Shown here in pieces: positions 42,903-51,341 of a stretch of DNA of 64,000 nt. A program made the translations under genes and the position numbers. The stretch's first letter is position 1, and each line of letters starts with the position of its first letter. Where the stretch lies: positions 558,001 through 622,000 of the forward strand of contig DAIODP010000001.1 of the NCBI GenBank assembly GCA_036746695.1. The letters are read 5' to 3'. The notes beneath the pieces were generated by a model. That model ran no database searches. It worked only from the letters and a program-made list of their open reading frames with translations, and was not told the origin of the DNA. The stretch is from UBA3006 sp036746695. Lineage in GTDB: Bacteria; Actinomycetota; Acidimicrobiia; Acidimicrobiales; Ilumatobacteraceae.

Positions 42903-44138
42903 CTATTCGGTGATTGCGCCGTAGACCATGCTGCGCAGGAATGGCCGAATGGGGTACGTGGTGGATGGAACCAATTGCGTGTAAAACGTGGCAGTAATTT
43001 CTTCAACGGGGTCGATCCAGAATGCAGTGCTTGCCATGCCGCCCCACGAATAGGTGCCGTTAGAGCAAGCAACACGTGTTTTTGCCTGATCAATGACAAC
43101 AGCAAAGCCCAAACCAAAGCCAAGACCGTCGTAGAACACTTCTTCGCCAAGCGTGCGCCCGAACTGTGAAATGTCTTGATTGTCTGGCAAGTGATTCAAA
43201 GTCATCAAGTCGATGCTGGTTGGCGAAACAATTCGAACGCCATCTAGTTCGCCACCATTTTCGAGCATCTGCAAGAAGCGCCAGTAATCGGAAGCGGTAG
43301 AAACCAAACCTCCTCCACCAGAAAACGCTGCAGGTGGCTTCAGCACGTTTTCTTCCATGCCGGTAAGCCGAATGGTGGTGTTGTCTTTCGTGTTCACGTT
43401 GTATAAGGCCGCAAGTCGTGACTTCTTTGCCGCTGGCACATCAAAGCCGGTGTCATGCATACCTAGTGGTTTCAAGATGCGCGTCTGGAAAAACTGATCA
43501 AGAGACATTCCCGAAGCAACCTCAATTACTCGGCCCAACACGTCGGTTGCCACGCTGTAATTCCATGACGTTCCTGGTTGGAACACCAAGGGCAATGCTG
43601 CATATCGGTTACACATTTGCTCGAGGTTGTCGGTTTGGGGCACGCCAAAATCGAATCCCGCACGGCGATACATGTCGTCAACGGCTTCGAAGTGGTTGAA
43701 GCTGTAGGTAAGCCCTGCCGTATGCGTGAGCAGGTGCCACACGCGCATTGGTTTCGAGACTGGTTCGGTAATTGGCTTCAATGAGGAACCACCCGTGAAC
43801 ACTCGGGTGTGGGCAAAAGCGGGAATGAACGCGCTCACTTCATCCGTCAATTGCAACTTGCCTTCTTCCACCAGCATCATGCATGCAATCGAAGTAATCG
43901 GCTTGGTCATGGAATAAATGCGATACATCGTGTCGAGTTCGATTGGCAGCCCGGCCTCGATGTCACGGTTGCCGTACTTGCTGACATGAACAAGTTGGCC
44001 ATAGCGAGCAACGGTGCATGCATAACCGGGCAAGCGCCCGTCATCCACATATTGTTTGAAATGTTTGTCAATGTTGGTGAGGCGCTCGGCGCTCATACCC
44101 ACTTCTTTGGGGTCGATTGTCACTCGTAATTCGCTCAT
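42903..44138 (-). CDS. Serine hydrolase, beta-lactamase/transpeptidase-like (EstB type)
   Basis: 411 residues from ATG 44138, with AGGGA upstream; it overlaps the galU stop (ATGA). Class C beta-lactamase fold: nucleophile motif 'RIYSMTKPITSIACMML' (SMTK), Tyr motif 'WNYSVATDVLGRVIE', and the C-terminal 'SWGGMASTAFWIDP' in place of KTG. No signal peptide, so probably a cytoplasmic esterase or D-peptide hydrolase rather than an antibiotic-resistance enzyme. Confidence 0.88.
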   Translation of the reverse strand: MSELRVTIDPKEVGMSAERLTNIDKHFKQYVDDGRLPGYACTVARYGQLVHVSKYGNRDIEAGLPIELDTMYRIYSMTKPITSIACMMLVEEGKLQLTDEVSAFIPAFAHTRVFTGGSSLKPITEPVSKPMRVWHLLTHTAGLTYSFNHFEAVDDMYRRAGFDFGVPQTDNLEQMCNRYAALPLVFQPGTSWNYSVATDVLGRVIEVASGMSLDQFFQTRILKPLGMHDTGFDVPAAKKSRLAALYNVNTKDNTTIRLTGMEENVLKPPAAFSGGGGLVSTASDYWRFLQMLENGGELDGVRIVSPTSIDLMTLNHLPDNQDISQFGRTLGEEVFYDGLGFGLGFAVVIDQAKTRVACSNGTYSWGGMASTAFWIDPVEEITATFYTQLVPSTTYPIRPFLRSMVYGAITE

Positions 44139-45001
44139 GAATATTTCCCTTTCAACCAGGCTTCTAGTTCGGCACCTGCATCTTTTCGTTGCAACGTAAG
44201 TTCGATCACGGCTTGCAACCAACCCATTGGTGTTCCCGTATCAAATCGGGCGATGCTGCTGACAAAGCCAAACAAATCTCCAGCTTGCGCCTCTATTAGT
44301 AATGCATCGGTTAATTGAATTTCTCCACTTGGTGCGGGCTTCAGCGCATCCAGCATGTCGAACATGCCTGCGTGCAACACGTAGCGACCAATCAAGATGA
44401 GGTCGCTCGGCGCCTCATGCATTGCTGGTTTCTCAACAACGTCAGTGACGGTCACTTCCCCGCTTGCGGTTGGTGCCGAAGTTGTTTTGACGCAGCCGTA
44501 AGCCGACACTTCGGTCATTGGCACTTGCTTCAAGCCAACAACGCTCTTGCCATTTTGCAAAAACATGTCGGACATTTGCTTGAGCAACGAAGAATCGCCC
44601 ATCAGTTCGTCGGGCAACAACACAGCAAACGGTTCGTTGCCAACTGCCGACCTGGCGCAACCGATGGCATGGCCGAGGCCACGTGGTGCATCTTGGTACA
44701 CAACGCTGATTCGCACATCTGAACCGATACGAGCAAGTCGGTCGGCAAGTTCGGTACGGCCGCTGTCGCGCACACGTTTCACTGCGTCTGGCGAAGGCGC
44801 CAAATAAGCCTCGATACCCGTCTTGGCCTTGCTCGACACCACCACGACGTGGTCGCACCCGGCGCCAATTGCTTCATCCATCACCAGCTGCAGCGCCGGC
44901 GTATCAAAAATCGGCATCAATTCTTTCGGCACTGCTTTCGTGGCGGGCAGGAACCTGGTGCCCATGCCAGCGGCGGGAATGACGGCGGTGTGTAGAGGCA
45001 C
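44135..45001 (-). CDS. galU: UTP-glucose-1-phosphate uridylyltransferase
   Basis: 288 residues from GTG 45001. It makes UDP-glucose for wall polymers, glycolipids and glycogen-related sugars. Seen: 'AVIPAAGMGTRFLPATKAVPKE' in family order, 'QPALQLVMDEA'-like 'PALQLVMDEAIGAG', 'YQDAPRGLGHAIGCAR', 'VLLPDELM', 'VEKP' and 'GEIQLTDAL'. It is divergent from the FmdB-like gene across 26 bases, the same neighbourhood as Rv0991c-Rv0993 in M. tuberculosis. Confidence 0.95.
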   Translation of the reverse strand: MPLHTAVIPAAGMGTRFLPATKAVPKELMPIFDTPALQLVMDEAIGAGCDHVVVVSSKAKTGIEAYLAPSPDAVKRVRDSGRTELADRLARIGSDVRISVVYQDAPRGLGHAIGCARSAVGNEPFAVLLPDELMGDSSLLKQMSDMFLQNGKSVVGLKQVPMTEVSAYGCVKTTSAPTASGEVTVTDVVEKPAMHEAPSDLILIGRYVLHAGMFDMLDALKPAPSGEIQLTDALLIEAQAGDLFGFVSSIARFDTGTPMGWLQAVIELTLQRKDAGAELEAWLKGKYS

Positions 45002-45027
45002 CCCTGCATCCTAGAATTATCGGTCTC

Positions 45028-45348
45028 ATGCCAACGTACGTCTACAAGTTCATCGATTCGGGCGAAACGATCGAAGTGCAGCAAGCCTTTACCGACGACC
45101 CATTTACCGAATTGGCCCACCCAGTTGATGGCGTGGTGAAGCCAGTGAAGAAGGTGTTTACGCCCGTTGGTGTGTCGTTTAAGGGTGGCGGCTTCTACAA
45201 GACCGATAGCCGCTCTGGTTCCAGCACGTCGTCCGCATCCAGCACTGCCACGAAGCCAGCCGACACGGCCGCGCCTGCTGCTGCGGCAACCACACCTGCG
45301 GCGCCAGCAGCACCTGCTGCAAGCCCGTCGCCTGCTGCCACAACGTAG
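45028..45348 (+). CDS. FmdB/Ruc-family protein lacking all zinc-ribbon cysteines
   Basis: 106 residues from ATG 45028. The N-terminal 65 residues follow the FmdB zinc-ribbon pattern ('MPTYVYKF', 'QAFTDDPFTEL', 'KKVFTPVGVSFKGGGFYKTDSR'). However, the two Cys pairs expected after 'YVY' and after 'TEL' are replaced ('FIDSG' and 'AHPVDG') and the protein contains no Cys at all. The C-terminal 40 residues are Ser/Thr/Ala/Pro disorder. The mycobacterial homologue Rv0991c (Ruc) is a zinc-bound, redox-regulated chaperone located next to galU. A redox switch cannot operate in this protein. Confidence 0.85.
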   Translation: MPTYVYKFIDSGETIEVQQAFTDDPFTELAHPVDGVVKPVKKVFTPVGVSFKGGGFYKTDSRSGSSTSSASSTATKPADTAAPAAAATTPAAPAAPAASPSPAATT

Positions 45349-45388
45349 TTTCGCTGCACCTTGCGTTAACGGCGTACACATTGCGTGT

Positions 45389-46036
45389 ATGCACCAACGC
45401 ATCACTCAACTAGCCCAACTTCTTCGGCCGGCAATTCGAACTGCGCGTGTGTGGGTGGCGCAGCAGTATCTGCTCCTGTGTCGCCATCAAAAGCGAAGAC
45501 ATCAAACTATTGCGGCGCTGATCGCTCTTGCGGTCCTTGCGTATGTTGTTGCTTCGTTCAACACCTATAACCGACAACGCCAATTAGGCGAAATCACTTC
45601 GGTGTTTGTGGCTTCGCAAAACCTAGAGCCCGGCGATGTAATTGACGGTGCAACTTTTACTACGCGACGCATGCCGCGCACATTTGTTGCCCCGTCGGCG
45701 TTGCGGGCAATTACCGATGGCATGGTGGTGCAGCAACGCGTTGCAGTGGGCGACGTATTGTCATTCACCAACGTTGGCGCATCAAGCGCACTCACCGATC
45801 GTTTGCCGCAGGATTTTCGTGCAGTAGCGATTGTTCTGCGCACCGTGTTACCCAATATGCAACCTGGCAACACCGTGGATGTCATTGCAAATGGTGTGCT
45901 CTTGGCAGCAGACGGGCTAGTTCTTTATGTACTGCCCGAATCGAACACTGTGGTTATTGCAGTGCCGTCGGCGGTGTCGCCTGCTGTGGCAAGTGCCGCC
46001 GCGATCGGCGACGCGACACTGGTTGTTTCTAGTTAG
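45389..46036 (+). CDS. SAF-domain membrane-anchored protein (CpaB/RcpC-like)
   Basis: 215 residues from ATG 45389. Basic N-terminus, one transmembrane helix ('TIAALIALAVLAYVVASF'), then a SAF domain ('VFVASQNLEPGDVIDGATFTTRRMP', 'GMVVQQRVAVGDVLSF' in order) and a C-terminal beta domain ('VLRTVLPNMQPGNTVDVIANGVLL'). SAF proteins of this form occur near FmdB genes in actinobacteria and resemble the pilus-assembly protein CpaB, but no pilus genes are present. Convergent with uppP, overlapping by four bases. Confidence 0.85.
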   Translation: MHQRITQLAQLLRPAIRTARVWVAQQYLLLCRHQKRRHQTIAALIALAVLAYVVASFNTYNRQRQLGEITSVFVASQNLEPGDVIDGATFTTRRMPRTFVAPSALRAITDGMVVQQRVAVGDVLSFTNVGASSALTDRLPQDFRAVAIVLRTVLPNMQPGNTVDVIANGVLLAADGLVLYVLPESNTVVIAVPSAVSPAVASAAAIGDATLVVSS

Positions 46037-46875
46037 CGCCAGGAAGACGCGGCGATAGAAAGCACGCCGAAACCGACAGCAACTCGGTACATCACGAACA
46101 TGTTGAAGTTGCGGGTGCGCAAAATGCGAATCATGCCCCACATGGCAACCCAGCCAGAAACGCCCGCCGCGATGATGCCAGCGATCATTGGTGCAATCAA
46201 ACCGTCGGGTATGCCATCGCGAACCAATTTGACTAACGAAAACACGACGGCGCCACCGATGACGGGAACGCTCATCAAAAAACTGACTCGCGCGGCTGCA
46301 TCGCGCGAAAAACCAAACTTTCGTGCGGCGGTAATGGTGATGCCGGAGCGAGACGTGCCTGGGTTAAGCGCCAACACCTGCGCCAAACCAATAAGCAATG
46401 CATCCTTGCGCGTAAACGTGTCGACGTCGCGCGTTCCCTGCTGACGATCGGCCCACAAAAGCAGCAAACCAAAAAACACCAGCGACACAGCGATGAGTAC
46501 GGGTGTTCCCAATTTGTCGGTTATCCACTGCTGGCCGATTGCGCCCGCAATACCTGCAGGGATTGCAGATGCCACGAACAGCCACGCGCGCTTGCCCATT
46601 TGTCGGTTAGCTCGCTGCGGTGAAACAACAATGCGAATACCCTCGCGCACGTAGCCAACAAGTTCGGTACGCAGATAAAACAGCACCGCAACAAGCGTTC
46701 CAAGATGGAGCGCGGTGTCAAAAGCCTTTTCGATAGATGCCCCATTGGTGACATCGGCAAAATCATTCCAGCCGAACAGCCATGGCACTAATGCAAGATG
46801 CCCGCTTGACGAAATGGGGAGAAATTCGGAAAATCCTTGGACAAGCCCAAGGATGATCGCGTGAAGTATCGGCAT
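46033..46875 (-). CDS. uppP: Undecaprenyl-diphosphatase
   Basis: 280 residues, polytopic (about eight helices). It recycles the lipid carrier for peptidoglycan by dephosphorylating undecaprenyl diphosphate; overproduction gives bacitracin resistance. Motif 1 'GLVQGFSEFLPISSSGHL' with catalytic Glu and Ser-rich segment, motif 2 'LNPGTSRSGITI'. Full length. Confidence 0.95.
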   Translation of the reverse strand: MPILHAIILGLVQGFSEFLPISSSGHLALVPWLFGWNDFADVTNGASIEKAFDTALHLGTLVAVLFYLRTELVGYVREGIRIVVSPQRANRQMGKRAWLFVASAIPAGIAGAIGQQWITDKLGTPVLIAVSLVFFGLLLLWADRQQGTRDVDTFTRKDALLIGLAQVLALNPGTSRSGITITAARKFGFSRDAAARVSFLMSVPVIGGAVVFSLVKLVRDGIPDGLIAPMIAGIIAAGVSGWVAMWGMIRILRTRNFNMFVMYRVAVGFGVLSIAASSWR

Positions 46876-46898
46876 GGGTACAGGTTTAGTTGATCGAG

Positions 46899-47285
46899 TT
46901 AAACCAAAATGGTTTCAAGGCCTTGCAGCCCTTCAAACGTGCGGTCTTGGGTCACTAGCGGAATTCCTTGGCTGATTGCGGTGGCGGCGATCCACAAGTC
47001 ATTCTCAGTTATCTGTCGTTTTCCTCCACGCGTAGATGCCCGCAGACCGGCCCAGATGTTTGCAACTTCAATCGTAATTTCGAGCGCTTCAAGAGTTGCT
47101 GCATGCTGATATGTGGCCATCCGAATCTTCTTTTGCTCTAAGTTGGCCGCCTTGTAAATTCCATGCTGTAATTCTGCGAGTGTGATGACCGAAACGGAAA
47201 CCTCATCGGGCATGCTCGCTACGTCCAGAGGTCTTCTCGTTTCACGAGAAATAAAGATGTTGGTGTCAAGCAACCCGCGCGTCAC
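46899..47285 (-). CDS. vapC: VapC-type PIN-domain ribonuclease toxin
   Basis: 128 residues from GTG 47285, overlapping the antitoxin stop (GTGA). The four acidic PIN residues are present: Asp in 'GLLDTNIFIS', Glu in 'ITLAELQHGI', Asp in 'ITENDLWIAATA' and Asp in 'LVTQDRTFEGL'. A Mg-dependent RNase, in other systems cutting tRNA or rRNA. It looks active and is paired with vapB. Confidence 0.93.
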   Translation of the reverse strand: MTRGLLDTNIFISRETRRPLDVASMPDEVSVSVITLAELQHGIYKAANLEQKKIRMATYQHAATLEALEITIEVANIWAGLRASTRGGKRQITENDLWIAATAISQGIPLVTQDRTFEGLQGLETILV

Positions 47286-47554
47286 TTTGTGTCATCCCAC
47301 ATAGCTTCTGCTCGTCGATCAAGCTCTTCCATCGTCGGGAGCCCTTCGCGAATATCGCGCAACATTTCGGCATCGGCTTGTACGAAATCTACAAAGAAAA
47401 TCTCTTTTCGTACCCACTTTGCTTTACTTGAAACAGGTTGCAACTCGGCCATTGGTATGCCGTCAACGGTGATCACGATTGTTTCTCCTTTGTTTGCGCG
47501 CGCGATGAGGTCACGCGTGTTATTTCGTAATTCGCGGGAAGGAACTTCGGTCAT
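47282..47554 (-). CDS. vapB: VapB-type antitoxin (Phd/YefM-like)
   Basis: 90 residues from ATG 47554. N-terminal Phd/YefM-type DNA-binding segment ('SRELRNNTRDLIARANKGETIVITVDGIPMAEL' pattern, with R-N-N-T and P-M-A-E-L hallmarks) and a C-terminal toxin-binding region ('REGLPTMEELDRRAEAMW'). It neutralises VapC and represses its own operon through the adjoining palindrome. Confidence 0.92.
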   Translation of the reverse strand: MTEVPSRELRNNTRDLIARANKGETIVITVDGIPMAELQPVSSKAKWVRKEIFFVDFVQADAEMLRDIREGLPTMEELDRRAEAMWDDTK

Positions 47555-47561
47555 TTTTGAA

Positions 47562-47581
47562 CTGTAGCACATGTGCTACAG
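47562..47581. promoter_or_regulatory. Perfect 20-bp palindrome: vapBC operator
   Basis: CTGTAGCACATGTGCTACAG, seven bases upstream of the vapB start. Perfect dyad symmetry and position match an antitoxin autoregulatory operator. On the minus strand TGTAAT lies upstream as a possible -10. Confidence 0.8.
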
Positions 47582-47608
47582 CAGGGGTATTACAGGGTTA
47601 TTGGCTTG

Positions 47609-48961
47609 TTATTGACCGCTCATCGTCACGTCGCGAATGACAAGTGTCAGGCCCGAAGCGCGCGAAGGCAACCAATCGACGTCGCCACCAATGGCAACGA
47701 TGTCGAGCAGCATTCGTTGCAGCGTTGACGCAATGGTGAACTCGCGCACGGGCTCGGCAATTGCGCCATTACGAATGAGCATGCCGCTTGCGCCTGTAGA
47801 GAAATCGCCCGAGATGGGGTTCACACCGCTGTGCAAACCCTGCACCATCTGAATCCAGACACCGTCGTCTACGCCCTTGATCAATTCTTCTTGGCTCAAA
47901 GTTCCTGGTTGCAGTTGCATTGCTATGCAGCCAACGCCAGGGGTGCCGGCAAAGCCGCCGCGCGTTGCGTTGCCCGTGCTCTTGGTGTTGTTACGGCGCG
48001 CGCTGTAGCTCGACTGCACGAACATTTTGAGTACGCCATTTTCGATCAACACATTTCGCCGCGCTGCCAAGCCTTCGCCGTCGATGTCTGTAGCGGTGTA
48101 GGCCTTCGGGTTGGTTGGATCGTCCACCAAAGTGATGCGCGGGTCGGCAACTGCTTCACCCAATTTGTCGGCAAAGAAGCTTCGGCCCTTGGCAACATTT
48201 TCTCCATTCAACGTGCTTGATAACACGCTCAAAAACTGCGACGTAACAAATGGGTCGAGCACCACAGTCGTGCGCTTGCTTGGAGGCTTGATCGCCCCAA
48301 GTAAACGAGTTGCGCGGTCGGCTGCTTCACGCGCGGCCTTGGACAACTTAAATTCTTGCGGTGAGTCGGCAACAGAAAAGCCGTAGCCAGTCTGGGTCTC
48401 GTCGCCGTCGTCGGCCAGCGTACTGACCGATACGTAACACGAGTTGCCACGGCCACTTTCGCGGATGCCGGTGGTGGTTGCAACCGCAACTTCGCCCCAA
48501 CCGTCGTCGTAATTTGACTCTTCAACGCGCACACGCGAATCCATACCGAGCGTGAGTGTTTCCAGCTCTTTCGTCAGCGCAATCTTTCCTCCAGTGGAAT
48601 ACGCGGCGAGGTCGTCGTCCCAAAACTTTTGCGGAATCTGAGGAACGCCATCTGGTTCGGCAAGGCCGGCATATTCGTCGGGTGTACCGAAAGCAACGTT
48701 GTCGCGGGCATCGGCCAGCACTTCGGCAATCGCGCTGGCGTCCAGGGTTCCTGCATACGCAAAGCCGGTGCGCCCATCTTTAATCACGCGGATGCCAATG
48801 CCTTCACTTTGTGCCGAAACGAAATGCTCTACTTCACCTTCATATACGCGCACTGCGGTCTCGCCGCCGCGGCTGACATAGGCCTCGATTTGTTCACCCT
48901 TGCTGGCTTGCGCAACAACCCGGTCGACTATTGCCTGCAAGTCGGGAACTGTTGTGCTCAT
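47609..48961 (-). CDS. pmbA: TldD/PmbA family protein, TldE/PmbA type
   Basis: 450 residues from ATG 48961, overlapping the tldD stop (ATGA). Non-metal partner of the TldD-TldE heterodimeric protease: 'YVSRGGETAVRVYEGEVEHFVSAQ' in order, 'GIGIRVIKDGRTGFAYAG', 'VVLDPFVTSQFLSVLSS' and a C-terminal 'GASGMLIRNGAIAEPV'. No HExxxH, as expected for this subunit. The pair degrades or matures peptides and functions in microcin B17 and CcdA processing in E. coli. Confidence 0.93.
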   Translation of the reverse strand: MSTTVPDLQAIVDRVVAQASKGEQIEAYVSRGGETAVRVYEGEVEHFVSAQSEGIGIRVIKDGRTGFAYAGTLDASAIAEVLADARDNVAFGTPDEYAGLAEPDGVPQIPQKFWDDDLAAYSTGGKIALTKELETLTLGMDSRVRVEESNYDDGWGEVAVATTTGIRESGRGNSCYVSVSTLADDGDETQTGYGFSVADSPQEFKLSKAAREAADRATRLLGAIKPPSKRTTVVLDPFVTSQFLSVLSSTLNGENVAKGRSFFADKLGEAVADPRITLVDDPTNPKAYTATDIDGEGLAARRNVLIENGVLKMFVQSSYSARRNNTKSTGNATRGGFAGTPGVGCIAMQLQPGTLSQEELIKGVDDGVWIQMVQGLHSGVNPISGDFSTGASGMLIRNGAIAEPVREFTIASTLQRMLLDIVAIGGDVDWLPSRASGLTLVIRDVTMSGQ

Positions 48962-50373
48962 GCTGCAGTGCCGCCGATGGTCATTGACTTAACGCGCAAT
49001 GTTGGTTGCCCATCGCCTACTGGAACACCTTGGCCGTCTTTGCCGCAGGTGCCCGGGTTGCCCATCGCGAAATCGTTTCCGAGCAGATCGATGTCTTTCA
49101 ATACCTGAGGGCCATTGCCGATGAGGTTGCTTTCGCGAAGTGGCTCGGTGATTTCTCCGTTTTCGATGAGATACGCCTCGACCATGCCAAACACGAAGTC
49201 GCCGCTTGCTGTGTCCACGCTGCCACCGCCAAGTTTGGCAACGTACACACCGTGCTCGGTTGCGCGCACAATGTCGTCTGGGTCTTCGGTTCCGTTGGTG
49301 ACAAATGTGTTGGTCATACGAACCATTGGCAAGTCGGCATAACTCTGGCGCCGACCATTTCCACTCTGACGACGATTCTCTTTTCGTGCACGCAGGAAAT
49401 CCCACATGTAGTCGGTGAGGATTCCGTTTTCGATCAGAACGTTGCGCTGCGAAGGGTGACCTTCATCGTCGATGCCGATTGCGCCCCACTCGCCGCTCAT
49501 GGTTCCGTCGTCAATCAATGTGACGAGCGGTGATGCAACGAGCTCGCCCATCTTGCCGCGATACACACTTGCGCCCTTGCCAACCAAGTCGGCTTCTAGA
49601 CCATGACCGCATGCTTCGTGGAAGAGCACTCCGCCACTGCCCTGCTTAATTACCACTGGCAATGCACCAGATGGCGCTGGGCGTGCTTTCAATTTGACGA
49701 TTGCTTGTTTTGCTGCGCGAAGAGCCATCTCTTCTACGTCGTTGTCGTCGAATAATTCGAATCCAATTGTGTGACCAAGCGAGTCGTAACCGGTTTGCAT
49801 GCCGCCGTCGCCACTTGCAACAACGCTGACACGGAACAATGTGCGCACCTGATCGTCTGCGCTAAACACGCCGTCGCTGTTTGCAACGAGAATGCGCTTG
49901 AACGAGTCGCCGTAACCTGCCGACACCTGCACAATTGCGCCGTCTACCGAACGTGCTGCGGCATTTGCCCGATTGAGCAACTCCACCTTGCTGGCCTTTG
50001 GCACATCGCCCGGATTAACACGCACATTGTTGACAGGGTGTCGCAACAGTTGTTGCAACGCAATGGTGTGAACACCGCCGTCCCCTTGCTTTGCCGCGGC
50101 GGCTGCGGCCTCAGCGGCTGCCAACAAACCACGTTCCGACAAGTCGGATGTGTGGGCAAAACCTGTTGTCTCGCCAGCCACCACTCGAATGCCTGCGCCG
50201 CGATCGCGGCCGCTCGTTACTTGCTCTACCTTGCCGTCGTCAAGGGCGGCAGAGGTCGAGCGTTTGTCCTCTATATAGATCTCGGAGAACTCGGCGCCGG
50301 TTGCCCTGCCTTTGGCCAAGACCTTGGCAATTACATCGGCATCTACAAGTTGGGTTTCTTCGCGAATAGCCAT
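48958..50373 (-). CDS. tldD: Metalloprotease TldD
   Basis: 471 residues from ATG 50373 (GTG 50379 possible). Catalytic zinc motif 'GGVLFHEACGHGLEADLV' (HEACGH) and third ligand Cys in 'NPGTCGKDGQGVPVG'. N-terminal 'YIEDKRSTSAALDDGKVEQV' and 'GAGIRVVAGETTGFAHTSD' are typical. It forms an operon with pmbA. No RiPP precursor is evident nearby, so a general peptide-degrading role is likely. Confidence 0.94.
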   Translation of the reverse strand: MAIREETQLVDADVIAKVLAKGRATGAEFSEIYIEDKRSTSAALDDGKVEQVTSGRDRGAGIRVVAGETTGFAHTSDLSERGLLAAAEAAAAAAKQGDGGVHTIALQQLLRHPVNNVRVNPGDVPKASKVELLNRANAAARSVDGAIVQVSAGYGDSFKRILVANSDGVFSADDQVRTLFRVSVVASGDGGMQTGYDSLGHTIGFELFDDNDVEEMALRAAKQAIVKLKARPAPSGALPVVIKQGSGGVLFHEACGHGLEADLVGKGASVYRGKMGELVASPLVTLIDDGTMSGEWGAIGIDDEGHPSQRNVLIENGILTDYMWDFLRARKENRRQSGNGRRQSYADLPMVRMTNTFVTNGTEDPDDIVRATEHGVYVAKLGGGSVDTASGDFVFGMVEAYLIENGEITEPLRESNLIGNGPQVLKDIDLLGNDFAMGNPGTCGKDGQGVPVGDGQPTLRVKSMTIGGTAA

Positions 50374-50429
50374 GTTCACAGCCTACCGAACACCAAGTTT
50401 GTGAGGTCTGTCGAGCCATATGAAACGCC

Positions 50430-50435
50430 TACGAT
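50430..50435 (+). promoter_or_regulatory. Putative -10 of leaderless PAP2 transcript
   Basis: TACGAT ends seven bases before GTG 50443. No Shine-Dalgarno is present in the 69-base divergent spacer. Confidence 0.35.
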
Positions 50436-50442
50436 TTAGCAT

Positions 50443-51321
50443 GTGACAAACAACGCCGAGGCCCCTCTCGCAGTTGCCATTCCCCGCCACCATCGAACGC
50501 TGTGGTGGAAAGAACTGCTGATTGTCGCCATCTTTTACGGGATCTACACCATGATCCGTAATCAGTTCGGTTCCGCGCTCGTCAACGGTGTTGATGTCCC
50601 GTTGCATTCGTTCACTAACGCGGTTCGAGTTATTCGAATTGAGCGAGCACTTGGTTTGTATCACGAAGAATCAATCCAAGATTTCTTCCTGCCGTACACG
50701 TGGCTTATTGAAACCATGAATACCTACTACGGCACAGCGCACTTTTTCGTCACGCTTGGTGTATTCATCTTGCTCTTCAAACGCAGGCCCGATGTTTTTG
50801 GGCAATGGAGAAACACACTTGCCGCAATGACGGGCCTAGCCATTATTGGTTTCGTTCTCTTCCCGCTAATGCCGCCGCGGTTGCTAGATGCACCTTGCCC
50901 CTCCGCTACTGGTGGATTTGGTGGAGCATGTATCGAACACGAACTGCGCAATTACAACGGCGCAACCAACTTTGGCTACGTCGACACGATTGCCGAATTT
51001 GGAGGGCCATGGGCATTTAACGAAGGCCCTGCCGCATCACTTTCAAATCAATACGCAGCAATGCCGTCACTGCACATTGGTTGGTCGACGTGGTGCGTGT
51101 TTGCGCTCTGGCCACTTGCGAAAAAGCGATGGAAACGAATTGCGCTGTTTTTATATCCGGCCACCACCCTGTTCTGCATCGTTGTGACAGGCAACCACTT
51201 CTGGCTCGACGGCCTCGGGGGCCTCGTGGTGTTCATAGTGGGCTACTACATCGGCACATATCTACATAACGCCAATCACCGCCGTTTAGATGCCCGTATG
51301 GCTTCGCACCCCGCCCAGTAG
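50443..51321 (+). CDS. PAP2-family membrane phosphatase/phosphotransferase (second copy)
   Basis: 292 residues from GTG 50443. Polytopic. PAP2 motifs 'NQYAAMPSLHIGWS' (catalytic His) and 'VTGNHFWLDGLGGLVV' (His and Asp). Same Aur1/Ipt1-like subgroup as the enzyme at 23 kb; the copies differ strongly in length of the extracytoplasmic loop, which here has two Cys ('APCPSATGGFGGACIEH'). Followed by dxs after 20 bases. Confidence 0.87.
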   Translation: MTNNAEAPLAVAIPRHHRTLWWKELLIVAIFYGIYTMIRNQFGSALVNGVDVPLHSFTNAVRVIRIERALGLYHEESIQDFFLPYTWLIETMNTYYGTAHFFVTLGVFILLFKRRPDVFGQWRNTLAAMTGLAIIGFVLFPLMPPRLLDAPCPSATGGFGGACIEHELRNYNGATNFGYVDTIAEFGGPWAFNEGPAASLSNQYAAMPSLHIGWSTWCVFALWPLAKKRWKRIALFLYPATTLFCIVVTGNHFWLDGLGGLVVFIVGYYIGTYLHNANHRRLDARMASHPAQ

Positions 51322-51327
51322 CGCAGA

Positions 51328-51333
51328 TAGCGT
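51328..51333 (+). promoter_or_regulatory. Possible -10 for dxs
   Basis: TAGCGT ends eight bases before ATG 51342; an AAGGG that could also serve as a ribosome-binding site lies between, so readthrough from the PAP2 gene is equally possible. Confidence 0.22.
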
Positions 51334-51341
51334 TAAGGGCC

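Noticed and set aside
42903..44138. Antibiotic-resistance beta-lactamase
   Set aside because: No signal peptide and EstB-type motifs (SMTK, YSV) point to an esterase-like serine hydrolase.
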